Of a stretch of DNA of 64,000 nt, positions 46,346 to 58,080 are shown one piece after another. Below the pieces are notes generated by a model that worked only from the letters and a program-made list of their open reading frames with translations, was not told the DNA's origin and made no database searches. The stretch is from Ceratobasidium sp. AG-K (lineage: Eukaryota; Basidiomycota; Agaricomycetes; Cantharellales; Ceratobasidiaceae). Each line of letters begins with the position of its first letter. Position 1 is the first letter of the stretch. The position numbers were made by a program, and so were the translations under genes. The stretch is taken from the NCBI GenBank assembly GCA_037039685.1, contig JAWNGF010000009.1, positions 1,364,001 to 1,428,000 of the forward strand, written 5' to 3'.

Positions 46346-47615
46346 GCCTCAACGATAGCGTGAGGAGTCAGTGGTCCAGCCTCTCTTTTGAAGGCGAGGG
46401 GAAGAAGATGGGCGAATGGCTGTGAAGCTGTGCACAGTTGGCTGATTCATCAGCTACGTTACCCACAGCGGGATAACCACCATGTGGCTACGGCACATGA
46501 CTTGGACCGCGTCGGCCAACAAACCCGTGTCAAGTGCCGAAGGAATACAGGCTGGTCGCTCAGTGTCCGAGAGTTAGCATGGATGTACCAGAGAAGCCTG
46601 ATTTTATACTACAAAGTTATCATGACCATCGTTAGCTGATAAGTTGGCTGTGTAGGCAACGAAAGTCGCTCCCGCTACTCACCTATCGGCCGAGACCAGC
46701 AGGCAGGCGTGGCCACCACCAGATAAAAGTATCACGTCACGCCATATTCTCTCCTCCACCTCCACCCCCGTCTCGTTTGAAGTATGCGCATAGGCACCCC
46801 GAGCACCAGAGCTATAACGATTATCTGCATAGCGGCCGTAGTAGAAGGGTGGTGGTCGTACGCATGAACACGTGTGTGGGATTATCTCGCACCATGACTC
46901 GATTCTGTCAGCCACGAGTGGCTTCACATCACTATCACAGAAGCCGATCAACAATGTGAGCGCGGAAGGAGCACACGCACGAAGTCCGCTCAGCTGAAAC
47001 CACGTCCCGTGGGTCACACTCATTCCTGAGCAGATTGTGCATCTTCAGCCAATTCCGATTACCAATTCACGAAACTGTCAAGGGTAGACGTCGCTATGTA
47101 TAGGCTCTGCTAGGCCCCTATCGATTCTGCATGCTTGGCCAAATTAGTTTGTGGCCGGTACCGGCAAGGCCCTGCACCTTGGCTCAGATCTACCTGTAAC
47201 TTTATTCATGACAGGCATACGTATACACGTTTTCATCCGATACGTGCTCCTCGTAGGCCATGTTGTGTTTATACTGGCTTCTGGGTCATCAAACAAGTGG
47301 CTTGTGATCCGTCGGCCAAAGGCAAGTCAAGGTGAGCAATTGCCTGACAAACTAAGATCATACATGCCGTCATGCATTCCAAGCATGATCAACCCCAGCC
47401 GCAACTGTCAAGAGGCGCACATTCAGTACTGTACAACATCTTTTATTGGATTCCTCGGTATATACACTAATACTCCGCTAACCACATCAACCATAAAGGG
47501 AACAAACAAAACAAAGTTAGCAAGGGGAATAGTTAACTAGCTATACAAATCCCGTTCAAAGCGATACATTGGAGGTCCGTAACCTATCAAAGCACAACCA
47601 AAAAGCATAGGTGGA
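46346..47615. other. Intergenic region between the kinase and the MYND gene
   Basis: About 1.27 kb. Frames at 46679-47023 (minus) and 47151-47540 (plus) are open but show no similarity or conserved pattern. I see no supportable gene. Confidence 0.35.
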
Positions 47616-49498
47616 CTAGGCACTGGGCATAGTCGCACTCCGCTTGCATACATGTTTCCCACCATTGTTAGCTTCTATTCTACATTCACGGGAACACCAG
47701 GTTTCGCCGCATCTCGGACAACAGGGATACTATCACCGAGATTTCATTAGAGACGATAAAACCGGAAAACATAATAACTTACATTGCTCCCCTTTTTTCC
47801 ACAATTCAAACACAATGACTTGCTCTTGAACTTGGAGCTCCTCTCCAACGCGGCGAGTACCGGATCCATTTTAGGCAAGGGCCCCGGACGACCAGCGCCG
47901 GTTGGAGTTGGTGGACAAGTCATCACGAACCGGGTGCCGGAGCGTACACTCACGTTTGATGGGCCGGGACGTAAGCCCTCCCCTGGTTGCTGGTCGATAT
48001 TCTCCTTGCCCTTCCCTTTCAGGTTGCCGGTGGAATACCTGGATGCTGAGCGGGATATGGTCGGAACTGTCGGCCGGAGCGGAGAGCTTGGAGTTGTAAT
48101 CGAGCAATCGTTCCCTGAGCGTAGTACCCGCTTTTGTTGCGGTACAAGTTGATGCGTATGTGCAAGCGAGTCTAGCGAATCAAAAGCTGTCACGGGTGAT
48201 TCAACGATGAAGGACCCTGTTGGCGAGGACGAGCGGGCGAATCCAAAATCATGTGACAAGGATAAGGTAGCAGGTGATTTTGGAGAAAGACCTCCGAGGG
48301 AGCGAACAGAGGAGAACGAGCGGAGAGAGGAGTGCGACATGAGAGAGGCGGCTCGGGAACGAGTTTGTCGCTGCAAACGGGGAGGGAAATGTTGGGCTCT
48401 AGGGATAGGCTCGAGAGCAGGAAATGGGGTGAGGTCATGTGGTTCTTCAAGTGGTGACGCCAACTTGATGATATATGACAATGCTGGATCACGAAGGGAA
48501 GTTGGCGGAGCTTGCTTGGTCAGTTGACCTTTGAGAGCATTTGACATATGTGCATCTCCGTTGTCCGAGGAGCTCTAAAAAGCGAACGGATAAGTATCCT
48601 TTCATCGGGACGAAATAAATCAGGAAACGTACCACGATTACTCTCAAACACAATTCCCAATAACTAGCAACACCCGAACGCACAATGCCACCCTCATCCT
48701 GTAAGAGCGCCAACAACTGTGACGCAGTGCCGGCCACAAAGGTTATCAGGTCTTCGATCTTCTGGTTCCTTGACAGGTTAAAATGAGATAGGACGACATC
48801 GAAGCCCCCTCCAATGTCAGGCGGAAATAGACTGTGGGGCGCATCGTGGCGATCCCACATGTTGCACGTAAATGTCCCAGCAAGGCCGCCTAATAGGTTT
48901 GTCTTGGAAAGGGAAATTCAAATGTGAGGTTCACTTAGCGAGCAAGAAGCGAATTTGTGTCAGACGTACGATTGAGTTCTCCACATCGGGATCTCCGAGC
49001 GATAAACCATGACGTGTTCTGACCTCCACCGAAGGTGCAAAGCCCGAATCTGAGATGGTGGCCAGGGAGCCGCTGGAGCCAGACCGGGATTCAGGCGAGA
49101 GGGGAGACAGGAGTTGGTTGGGGGACGATGGCAACGAGGTGATGACAACGCCGAGGCCAAGACAACACCAGAACGCAGCCTCCTTGGCGGCATTGGTGTT
49201 TAGTGTGTCGCGTGCCAGGGATTCATACTGTTCCTGACAATACAAGAGGTGTTGCTTTGGCGAATGTCTGTCTGGGGGGTAGTCATGGCTGGTCTAAGAA
49301 GCAATCAGCCTGTGCCATCGCTCAGCGAACAAAGACGTACCGTAGAGCGACTAGACGCGATTGAGGAGGCATCGTGAATGTTTCGCGCAGGCTTTATGGA
49401 CGGCAAAACGCTGTGGTCAGAGACGGCCTTGCCAGTGATGTCATGCTGCCCCTGAACAAAGTGTTCAACACCCAAAGGACTAGTAGAGCGAGCCATGC
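47616..49498 (-). CDS. C-terminal MYND-type zinc finger protein
   Basis: Several exons on the minus strand join into one product of roughly 500-570 residues. The ATG at 49498 gives MARSTSPLGVEHFVQG. Middle exons encode EAAFWCCLGLGVVITSL (about 49150-49200) and WDRHDAPHSLFPPDIGG followed by VVLSHFNLSRNQKIEDLITF (about 48740-48860). A Ser/Pro/Arg-rich region follows (about 47900-48500). The extreme C-terminus has CLNCGKKG and, after an intron, PCCPRCGETWCSRECR and GGKHVCK. This gives a C-x2-C, C-x2-C, C-x3-C, H-x2-C layout like a MYND finger. TAG is at 47616-47618. MYND fingers bind protein partners; the rest of the protein is unrecognised. The N-terminal exon choice is the least certain part. 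Confidence 0.65.
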
Positions 49499-51942
49499 AA
49501 TTGCGTTGGTCTGAGGACAAGAGGGTGGAGGTAGGAGGCGTGGAATCTCGGGTGTGGGATATCCGGGCTGTGCTTTAAGTCTGGAGTTGTTATCAGGGCA
49601 GTGGAAAAGCAACCGGAGATTACGATCGGCGCAGGTGACGAGTCCCAACAAAGTCAGAATCCGAAGGCACGAGTCGAGCTATATACCCATGCGCTGGCTA
49701 GGCGTGTCGATGACAGCAACACCCTGATGTGGCGAAAGTTTCTGCGCAAGAAGAGGAGATGAGGATGTACCTGAGGTCAGGGTCAACCGAAGACTTTTGA
49801 TCTCGTCAGCATTCGCCAAGATCCCGGTCACGTGGCGCTTCTCCACCACAAATGGCGGAAGTGTTATATATAGAACTTCGAAAGCACGTTATCCGTATAG
49901 AGCCGCTACTTTCACTAGCATGTTTGTGTTGTTCTGCTAACCCCTTGCGCTCACTCGACGACTTGGTGGATTCATGGTCGTGTGCCAGGCAATGACTAAT
50001 CAACCGACCGACCGGGTTTGCGGTCTCGAACACCGCACACGGAAATCAACTTTTGATTCTCGTCAGGCTCATTCTTGGCGAACGTGTGCTAATTCTGCAC
50101 TATGATTGGTGGAATTCTGGGGCTCCCATCGAATCAGCTCAATCAATTCGGAAGATTAGCCGTCGAGAATCCATCCATTTTTAGCGTCCTGGTGGTGGGT
50201 CTCATTTCCTCGTTACAGTATGGGGTCGTTTTTTCATCTCGGCCGGGCCGCAACGTCTAATTAGTTGGAGCCAACAATGCGTCATTTATGCCGTAGAGTT
50301 TTTGCGTTTGTTGGAGGTACTTGCCAGCTGGCTCATTGGGCCCTGCGATGTACTCGGCCAATTTAAGTAGACATCTGTCTACCGAAATTGATCCTCGATG
50401 GTCTGGTCCTCTCAACTATTCTGTTCCACCTTCACAAAATGTTCCCCTCATTCCTCAAAACGACAGGATGCCTTTGCACGACCTACCTTGACCGGATCTA
50501 TGCTGCGATATTAGCTCGACGTGTGGGGACATTCCACTCCCATATGGTACAGGCCCCAACGTGGAGCGTACACTCCCGGTTGTCTCCATCGATGTGCGGA
50601 GTTATTGGACCAACACTGTGGCTATATGCGTTTCGCGTAAATGGAAGTTGTGGTAGTCACCCAGATTCCGTAATAATTCTGATTGAAGTGATGGTCAACC
50701 CAAGAACAACCACCACTACGAGCTGGCAATTTACGCGGGAGTAGGATACATGTTCGCCCACTAATAGATCTGAGAGAACTGGAAAGTTTACGGGACTATA
50801 CGTGGAACCGACTCGGGCCGCCAATCGCATCCATCTGCTCCTGTCCCTTTGCGGGCACACGACATCACTGACTCACCTATGAAATAATGCCGTGGAAAAC
50901 TACCTCCATAAACGGAACCAATTAGTAAAATACTCCCATCGAATTCGGGTGAGTTGAAACTCAGGCTTGCCGGCCGATGGAATTGTCTTCTTGAACCGGC
51001 TCAAGACTTCGCATTCCATGGCCCGCTTGAAAAATCAAACGGGAGCTCCTATTTACGTTCGGTCGAGGTGGGAAGACTGAGAAGGATGAATGAAAATGAT
51101 GTGATTGTTTTTGGTTGCCAAAATCATTCTCAGCTGCTCACTGCCGAGAATTTAGCTAGGTGAAATCTGGATGGGCTGTCGCGCCGGCTGGACACGACCA
51201 GATTCGCTGCTTCCTTCCTTTCCATTAGGTTAGCGAATATAGTTGAGATTATTCTAAAGGAGGTTCGTCGTGCGGTACTTCTACTGTTTCTATACATGAC
51301 TGACTGCCTTTAGTCGTGAGCCTCTCAGTACTATGTGGTATGTGGTTCTGTTGATAAATACAGGGTTCCTTTATTAAATTAGCAACTTACCAACGCGCTG
51401 AAAGTAACGATAAATGGCTGTAAGCTATGATTGCCTTGTAGAACTGCTCTTGTTTTCGTTGACTGTGGGGACTTCCTCTGGTTTGTGACGCGTTTTGGTA
51501 CTTGGTACGCTAAAGTATGCAGTGGACTTGTGAAGTTATAAATGTGTAGGCAAAGATACAAGCGCTATGTTACACCATTGTTATTAAGCTTTCTCCTCTC
51601 TCGCTCTAATACCTCAAGCGGATATTGATTTGAGACTAAGATAAGCGTATTGATCTAGCAGACGTCTAGGTTGGGGGCAGAGACATGCTCAAGGGATTGG
51701 AATGAATGTCGATCACTGATCGAGTTTACGTAAAAACCAACTCTCGTCACCTAACCAGTCGTACTCGGAAACTCCGTGTATGTAACGCACTCACATCAAC
51801 CTCGCGTAAAGGTAAGGGTGCGGCCGTGCTTTAATAACCTTTTCTTTTCGCCCTAGCTTTAACTCATGGTTATTATACAACTGATGTAGGGACATAAACC
51901 GTCAACTCCCACGCTCGGACTCGAGTTCATTACACTAGAAAC
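49499..51942. other. Long intergenic region
   Basis: About 2.4 kb between the MYND gene and the methyltransferase. I checked both strands and see only short unrelated frames (for example 50388-50744 on the plus strand, which lacks similarity). The first few hundred bases hold the MYND promoter. I see no repeat family. Confidence 0.35.
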
Positions 51943-52974
51943 ATGACAACGGAGGCCCCTAAAGATGCCTGGTCTGCTTCTCAATACAACAAGACACTGT
52001 CATTCGTCTACTCTGACTTGAACGTTCAGCCAGTGATTGAATTGCTTGCCCCCAAACCGGGCGAGCGGATTTTGGATATTGGCTGTGGAACGGGCGAGTT
52101 GACATGTCGGCTTCAAAATTTAGTGGAAGATGGGGGTATTGTGGTCGGTGTAGATGCTAGTGAGAGTATGGTCAGTCACAGTACGCCTATCCTTGGCAAA
52201 TCGACTAACATCGTCAACGGTAGCTTGAGCGAGCCAAGGAGAACGGCGTCAAGAACTTCTTTCTGTGTGATGTACAGGACTTCGAGTTTCCTCACCAATA
52301 CAAAGATTTGTCCGGAACTTTTGATGGTATGTGACCCTTGTAGTTCTTTGGAGTGCAGAACTCAAATACCCTTTAGCGGTTTTCTCCAATGCGGCGCTCC
52401 ATTGGTGTAAGCGAGACCCCCCGGGCGTCGTTCGGGCCGTTAAGGGCGTTCTAAAACCTGGAGGAAGGTTTGTGGGAGAATTTGGAGGGTTTATGACCTG
52501 CGTAGGCAAGTACAAGAATTACCTGAATACGCTTTGCAAGTGACGGCTAGTGTGCATACATGGGATTGCAGGTGTACGGTCCGCCCTATACCAAGCATTA
52601 AGGAGTAGGGGTATCGATCCTATGAGCGCGGACAAGTTTTACTGTCCACGTCCTGAACAATACGCTAAGGTAGTGTCACTTGAATATTCTTAATGTGAAT
52701 TCACAAGTAACATTGAGATCGTCCAGCTGTTAGAGTCGGAGGGATTCAGAGTTGATCACATATCTCTCAACCCTCGAATCACACCACTCCCAGGACCGTT
52801 AACTGACTTCATCCGTACACTCATGCGAGGATCGATACTGTCAATGATGAGCGACGAGGAGCCGAAACCGTAATGCAAGAAATTTCGGATTTCTGTGAGC
52901 CAGACCTCAAGGATGAAAGCGGAGGGTGGTCGGCCGTGTGGTCGGGACTGAGGTTCCATGCGACTTCGTTGTAG
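51943..52974 (+). CDS. SAM-dependent class I methyltransferase (trans-aconitate methyltransferase-like)
   Basis: The start is the ATG at 51943 (MTTEAPKDAWSASQYNK). SAM-binding motif I is ILDIGCGTGELT (about 52070-52105) and the acidic loop is VVGVDASESM. After an intron come ERAKENGVKNFFLCD and the motif IV-V region FDAVFSNAALHWC, then LKPGGRFVGEFGG. The C-terminal exons encode ALYQALRSRGIDPMSADKFY, HISLNPRITPLPGPLTDFIR and SDFCEPDLKDESGGW, ending with TAG at 52972-52974. One intron (about 52506-52571) has a GC donor (GCAAGT). One base is missing near 52862: GAGGAGCC should keep the frame into the conserved AETVMQEISDFCEP, and the paralog at 54470 preserves that frame. The methyl acceptor is unknown. 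Two decayed relatives lie downstream. Confidence 0.85.
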
Positions 52975-54279
52975 TTTTGTTTGTCAGGGGTTTCCCAACT
53001 CATTAGTTTCGACTAGATGCGGCCACTGACGTCCTCGTTTCACTGATAGTTGAAGTTATACGCAATACATAGTCTAAGGGCCCCCTTAATACTATTTACC
53101 CGTGCAGTAAAGACACATTTATGTTATTTTACACACGGTTTGGACTGGGCGACTTATGGGTCGGGATCTGGGAGGCGTGAAGAGTCAGCCGCACCAAACC
53201 ATGGTCAATAAGGGAAAATACGAGGAGGTTAATTAAAAAGGACAGGAGATGGGGGTGATGGAACTCGCAAATGGCTAGGTAAGGTGGGCAGGAGGGGAAA
53301 GATAGGGGGTGGGAGAGAGAGACCTATGCGGAAGGGAACTTGAACTGGTTGCAGACGGTTGGTGGTAGCGCTGGGCGCTCGTATGAGATATTGTCCGAGC
53401 TGGGCCGACCAGTATCGGCATTTGCGACCTCCATGGGCTGCGGGACAAAGCCACACATTGAGCGCGATGGCGGTATTGCAGGCAGAACGTAGTTTCCCCG
53501 AGCTTAGGCCCGATATCTATGGGTCGCGTAGGTGTCATACATACTTTTGTACTGGACCAAACGTCGCTCTTTCTGGGCGCCATCATACAAACAAAGCAAC
53601 CAATTTATTTGGCACAGTGCTAGAGGCGGTTTGGTGTACTCTGTGGACCAACGTCAATACGCTCACTAAATATGGGACCAAGTCGACGCTGAAGCTAAAG
53701 CTCTTGGCCCTAGTTGTGTGTGTCAACATCGGGAGCCCAGCTCACTGAGGGCTTGGCTTCCTAGATCATCACCTAATTCATTCTGATGCTCCTGAGTAGC
53801 TATGCAGTTATTTCATTCATTTGGACCATGTAATTTCATCTGTACTAATATGCACATATATGGGGAGGTGCACGCTATACTTGATTAACACTGCTTGTGG
53901 AGAAATCCTGGGAATGAGCGCGGAGTTGGCACTCGGATTTTAAGTGTTCACAAATACATATACAACCCCATTATGTGGGCGTACGGACTAGGGGTATAAG
54001 TTCATTTCCCGCCCCCGCATCCATACCCTTTGGAGCAATACGAGTGCTCTTCCAGTCTACGGAGCTTTGCTCAGCTACGCTACTAAGGCTAGCTAGCTGG
54101 GGGAGCCCCCAGGAAACAGCCAAGTCGCCGATCTCATAGCTTCATGCCAAAAGGCTATGTTAAATATTAGTCCTTGATGTAAATCCCGTATTGATTAGAC
54201 GTGCATCTGTTGGGAAGTATTCAATTCCAACGAATTTCGCTTTCGTGATCCTGTGAGCATGCATGAATTTTGCCACCCG
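52975..54279. other. Intergenic region between methyltransferase copies
   Basis: About 1.3 kb with a GA-rich low-complexity patch near 53240-53330. I found no supportable gene. Confidence 0.35.
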
Positions 54280-54600
54280 TGACCTGAGGAGTACGCAAAA
54301 GTAAGTACTGGGTTTTAGTCTAACGCTATGCTTATAAATGATTAGGTGCTTGAGATGGAGAGATTCAAGATAGGCCACATATCCCTCGTCTCTTGTTTTA
54401 TGCCACTCCCTGGGCCATTCACTGACTTCCTCCATAAGATCACACGGGGGCCAATACTTTCGGCAATGGATGACAACGAGGCCGAGGCTATAACGCAGAT
54501 TTCTGATTTTTGTGAGCTAGATATGAAGGATAGGAATGGAGGCTGGGTAATGATATGGATGAAACAAGGTTTCATGCGAGCTGCTCTGGGTGATTCGGAC
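54280..54600 (+). pseudogene. Truncated methyltransferase relic (C-terminal exons only)
   Basis: Starts with a piece encoding EEYAK before a GTAAGT site (about 54285-54300). After an intron-like gap it encodes VLEMERFKIGHIS, MPLPGPFTDFLHKI, DDNEAEAITQISDFCELDMK and NGGWVMIW, which align with the last exons of 51943-52974. No SAM-binding exon precedes it, so the catalytic part is gone. The frame stays open past the original end to about 54732 with unrelated residues. Confidence 0.75.
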
Positions 54601-55759
54601 TCCTTAGCATCTGCCGGGTTGGCTGGATTCTTATTTTACGCGCTGATAATTGATATCTGGTTGGGCACGTTACCGATGAGCAACAAATATGCAGAATATA
54701 TAGCACCTGTCCGATTATGTATTGTTGTATAGTTCCATTCCAATGTTATAGCCGTTCTCATTGGATTTGAACTGATCTGTCTATTTGGCTTGTTGACGTA
54801 TTTACTGGTATTCGGGACGTTTAAGACAGAGATTTATTGAGCTATGGTAACTGAATATATGCGCCAATTTCCCATGACAAGCTTTCGCCTATTGCAATTT
54901 GCGAGAACGACAGACCTTCACGCTTTCAAAGTCGCCCCAAAACAACAGGTTTTACCACATGCACCCGGGCCATTACTAATGATACGGTCATTTTCATTTT
55001 AAAACGTTGAGTCTCTGCATGACATGTTGAACGCCCACTGAGAATCGCCACCAACTGGCTATTGGTAACCGAAGGACATGTTATTCTTGTATATGGGCTC
55101 ACCGCATGATCATGAGAACCGTAGGTTTCATAAATATCTGGTGGTATTCACTCACTGGGGCATACACTGTGTTACTTTTGAGTTCGCAGCCCAGGGCACA
55201 CCAACAATCGCTTCCGAGTGTTCGTTAGGCTTTGCCCAACCCCAAACTCATACCCTGGTCTCTGAGCACCACTCGAGAAGCACTAGGGAGTTCTCAGGCA
55301 ACCCCCGAAACCCCTATTTACTCAGGATTTGGGAGTAGTAGCTACCCCAAAAGGAGCTGTCAGATGGCTTTTTTGCCACGCTTTTGTCTTGCGTTGAATT
55401 AACTTATTTTGCTCCCTGAAGCTTAAGTGGTACCATACCGGCTGAAGTGGGTAATGGTAAGTGTCGACCTGTATTTGCATGGACGAGCTAACATACAGGC
55501 GCTATGCCAAGCTTGACAGTATTTACTCCATAGAAAACAACGAGGGAGGACTTTTCATGCCTACAGGTTTTCAGATGCTCATTAACCGACTGACTGAACT
55601 CAGAATCAAAGTTGGATTTTTTTGAATACCACTGATACTATGTCAGATGGTCGGGAAACCAGGTTTACATATGCACAAGTCTCACTGATACTTAAGCCCA
55701 TGCAGTCGAGCGACATGTTGCCAACTCCAAACTTTTACTAGACCCAAGCTCATCGCGTC
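54601..55759. other. Intergenic region between methyltransferase relics
   Basis: About 1.15 kb with no supportable gene and no recognised repeat. Confidence 0.3.
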
Positions 55760-56585
55760 ATGGTTATCACGGCCTCGAAAGATGTTTGGTCCGCAGTCAG
55801 TACAACAAGGCAATGTCGTTTATCTACTCTGATTCGAACGTTCGACCCGTATTCGATCTGCTTGCTCCTAAGTCGGGCGAACATATCATGGACATGGGAT
55901 GTGGGTGGGAGAACTGACGTACCAACTGCAAAACCTAGTAGGAGATGATGGCGTCGTGATCGGTGTTGATGCGAGCGAAAGTATGGTCAGTAGACATCAC
56001 CATGTCCTCAAACTATCAACAGACGTGATTGGCGCGTAGGCACGGTGTCAAGCATCTCTTCCCTTGCATGTACCTCTAACTACTACGAAGGCTTGTCCGG
56101 GACATTTGACGGCAGACGTGATTGTTGACACCGCGTCGCTTGGTGGGCAATTTATCACCGCGTCGTCGGAATTTCCTAAAGCCGGGTGGAAGGTTTGTGG
56201 GTGAGTTTGGTTGGTTTCTCACCGCCGGAGGTAAGTAAGGCAAACACAATCAAATGCTCTCGTCGGCTAATTGCGGGGAATTTCGCATTAAATACTAGGC
56301 ATGCGATCGGCCCTATACCACGCACTGAAGAGCCAAGGTATGGATCCTGCAAGCATGGACAGACTCTACTATCCGAGACCAGAAGAGTATGCGAAATTAA
56401 GTGCAGTAATGGTACCTCTGAGTTTAGTCTAACGCCGGGGTTGTTCACGATCAGGTTCTGGAGGCGGAGGGGTTCAAAGTCGACCACATATCACTCAATC
56501 CTCGTTTCACCCCTCTCCCAGGACCAATCATTAACTTTCTTCGTAACATTGTGAAAGTAGGCGACCTACTTGAACGAGCAAGGCC
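55760..56585 (+). pseudogene. Degenerate third methyltransferase copy
   Basis: The N-terminal exon begins MVITASKDVWSA like the intact gene, then loses frame. In a second frame it resumes as SQYNKAMSFIYSDSNV and LLAPKSGEHIMDMGCG, and in a third as LTYQLQNLVGDDGVVIGVDA. Later parts include ALYHALKSQGMDPASMDRLY, PRPEEYAK, VDHISLNPRFTPLPGP and INFLRNIV, but the stretch matching FDAVFSNAALHW is scrambled and the C-terminal SDFCE block is missing. With at least two frame breaks in one exon plus deletions, this is a true pseudogene rather than a sequencing artefact. Confidence 0.8.
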
Positions 56586-56909
56586 GATTGAATATGATGT
56601 ATGCTAGTGGATCCACGGCAAACCGAGCCCACGACCATCTTCGGCCAACTGTGGGTAAGGAATTGCACTAGTGTTGATTTTCATTAATTGGTATTTTAAT
56701 CCCGTCCAACCATTTGTATGCGGATACTCGGTACCTACGTTCCCACCTGCTCGTGTTTTCGAAGTTTATTTGCACTCATTATTCACTCTTACTTTTGCAG
56801 GGTTGAAGAAAATCGTGCTCAAACACATAGATACATGCCAGTGTAGTTGCCGCGCAGCGAGAGAAACGAAATGTAAAGAAACAACGGCCAGATAAAACAC
56901 TGGATAGGT
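56586..56909. other. Short intergenic region
   Basis: About 320 bp of 3' flank of the AA9 gene and of the methyltransferase relic. No gene seen. Confidence 0.4.
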
Positions 56910-57963
56910 TTACGTGCATTGGGAGTAGAACTGTAGATCAAGGTCAGAAGGGGTCTCGCGCATATACTAGGGTTACAACTTACGTCGTTGAGCTTGGTGC
57001 AAGTGCTGCCCGCAACGCAAGTGGTAGGGCCAGTCCAGCCGCTGCCGCCGCATTGGCCGTACTTGACGGCCGGGGGAGTGGCGCTGGCAGTCGCAGCAGA
57101 AGTGGTGGTGGTCGAGGCGCGAGAGGTGGTCGTGACCGGGGTGCTGGGTGAGCCGACGACATAGGGGGCAGGTCCGGGGATGGTGTAGGAGGTATAGCCG
57201 CCGTAGAGATCGAAGAGGATACCGGGGTCACTATTGATGCAGCATTAATGACTGTTATCGACGTGTTAAAAGTACGCACGTAGGAGAGTAGGCACCCGGG
57301 AACTTGACGGTCGCAGGGTTCGCGGCTCCACCACCAGTAACGTTGATTTGGTAGCAGGACATGTACAACTGAGCACCACCGACCGAGCCGGCAACATGGA
57401 GCGCGACAACCTCAGCGCGGATCAAGTAGTTTCCGGCAGCGAGGTCAGATGGAATAGTGAACTCGACTTTGCCGCAGTTGGCATTCATAACATCGGTTCC
57501 CCAGTAGTCCTTGCTCACGAGGCCGGTCTGAGCAACCTTAAACCAGTTGGCATCAGAGCCCACGGCGGTGGCTGCGTTGTCAACCTTGGCCATGTAGATG
57601 ATGGTCGGGCCGTCGTGGTTGCCGCCAATAGCCTCGGTGGAGCAGGTACGGTCACCAGGCTGCTGGTGCATTTCAACGGCGACCTTGGTACCGGCCGCCA
57701 CGGAGCAAGTAGCAGCGGCTGGCACTTCACCGTTGTTGTTGCAAGCCAGGGTCTGGACATCGCGGTAAGCATTTTTCTCGCACTCGAAGTGGGTGTATGC
57801 GGCTTACCTTAGAGGAGAGATCCGTGATGGGGCTGTTGTTCGCAGGAGGGCGAACGCAGGTGTTGCCTTTGTCAACACCACCTACCCAGAGGTATTGGAA
57901 AGTGGCATGTGCATGCGCGGTGGACGCAGCAGCGAGAGCGGCGATGACGGCAGCGGCGCGCAT
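56910..57963 (-). CDS. AA9 lytic polysaccharide monooxygenase with C-terminal CBM1
   Basis: A copper-dependent secreted enzyme that oxidatively cleaves cellulose or hemicellulose. The ATG at 57963 gives [18 protein letters not shown], a signal peptide cut before HATFQYLW; the exposed His1 is the first ligand of the histidine brace. The later segment [14 protein letters not shown] has the family NHDGP motif with the second His, and [11 protein letters not shown] holds the axial Tyr region. A Ser/Thr-rich linker ([14 protein letters not shown]) leads to a fungal cellulose-binding module with [18 protein letters not shown], ending YSQCT after the last intron, with TAA at 56910-56912. Introns lie at about 57750-57812, 57238-57285 and 56932-56980. 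An alternative in-frame ATG at 57975 adds four residues; I prefer 57963 because it gives the cleaner leader. Extracellular plant cell-wall breakdown is a firm family role. Confidence 0.94.
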
Positions 57964-58070
57964 AGTTGTGATCAAAGAAGCGAAGTGAAAGGTACGAAGA
58001 AAAGACCTAGTAGAGGAGAATGAATGGGAGAAGAGAGCAACGATTTGAGTAAATCTAGTTGGACGCGCCC

Positions 58071-58080
58071 GCTTTTATCC
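58071..58080 (-). promoter_or_regulatory. TATA box of the AA9 gene
   Basis: GGATAAAAGC on the minus strand, about 110 bp upstream of the AA9 ATG. It has the same core as the element in front of peptide gene copy 1. Confidence 0.45.

Noticed and set aside
50388..50744. A plus-strand 118-codon frame in the long intergenic region
   Set aside because: It lacks coding-like composition and homology; there are no splice partners nearby.
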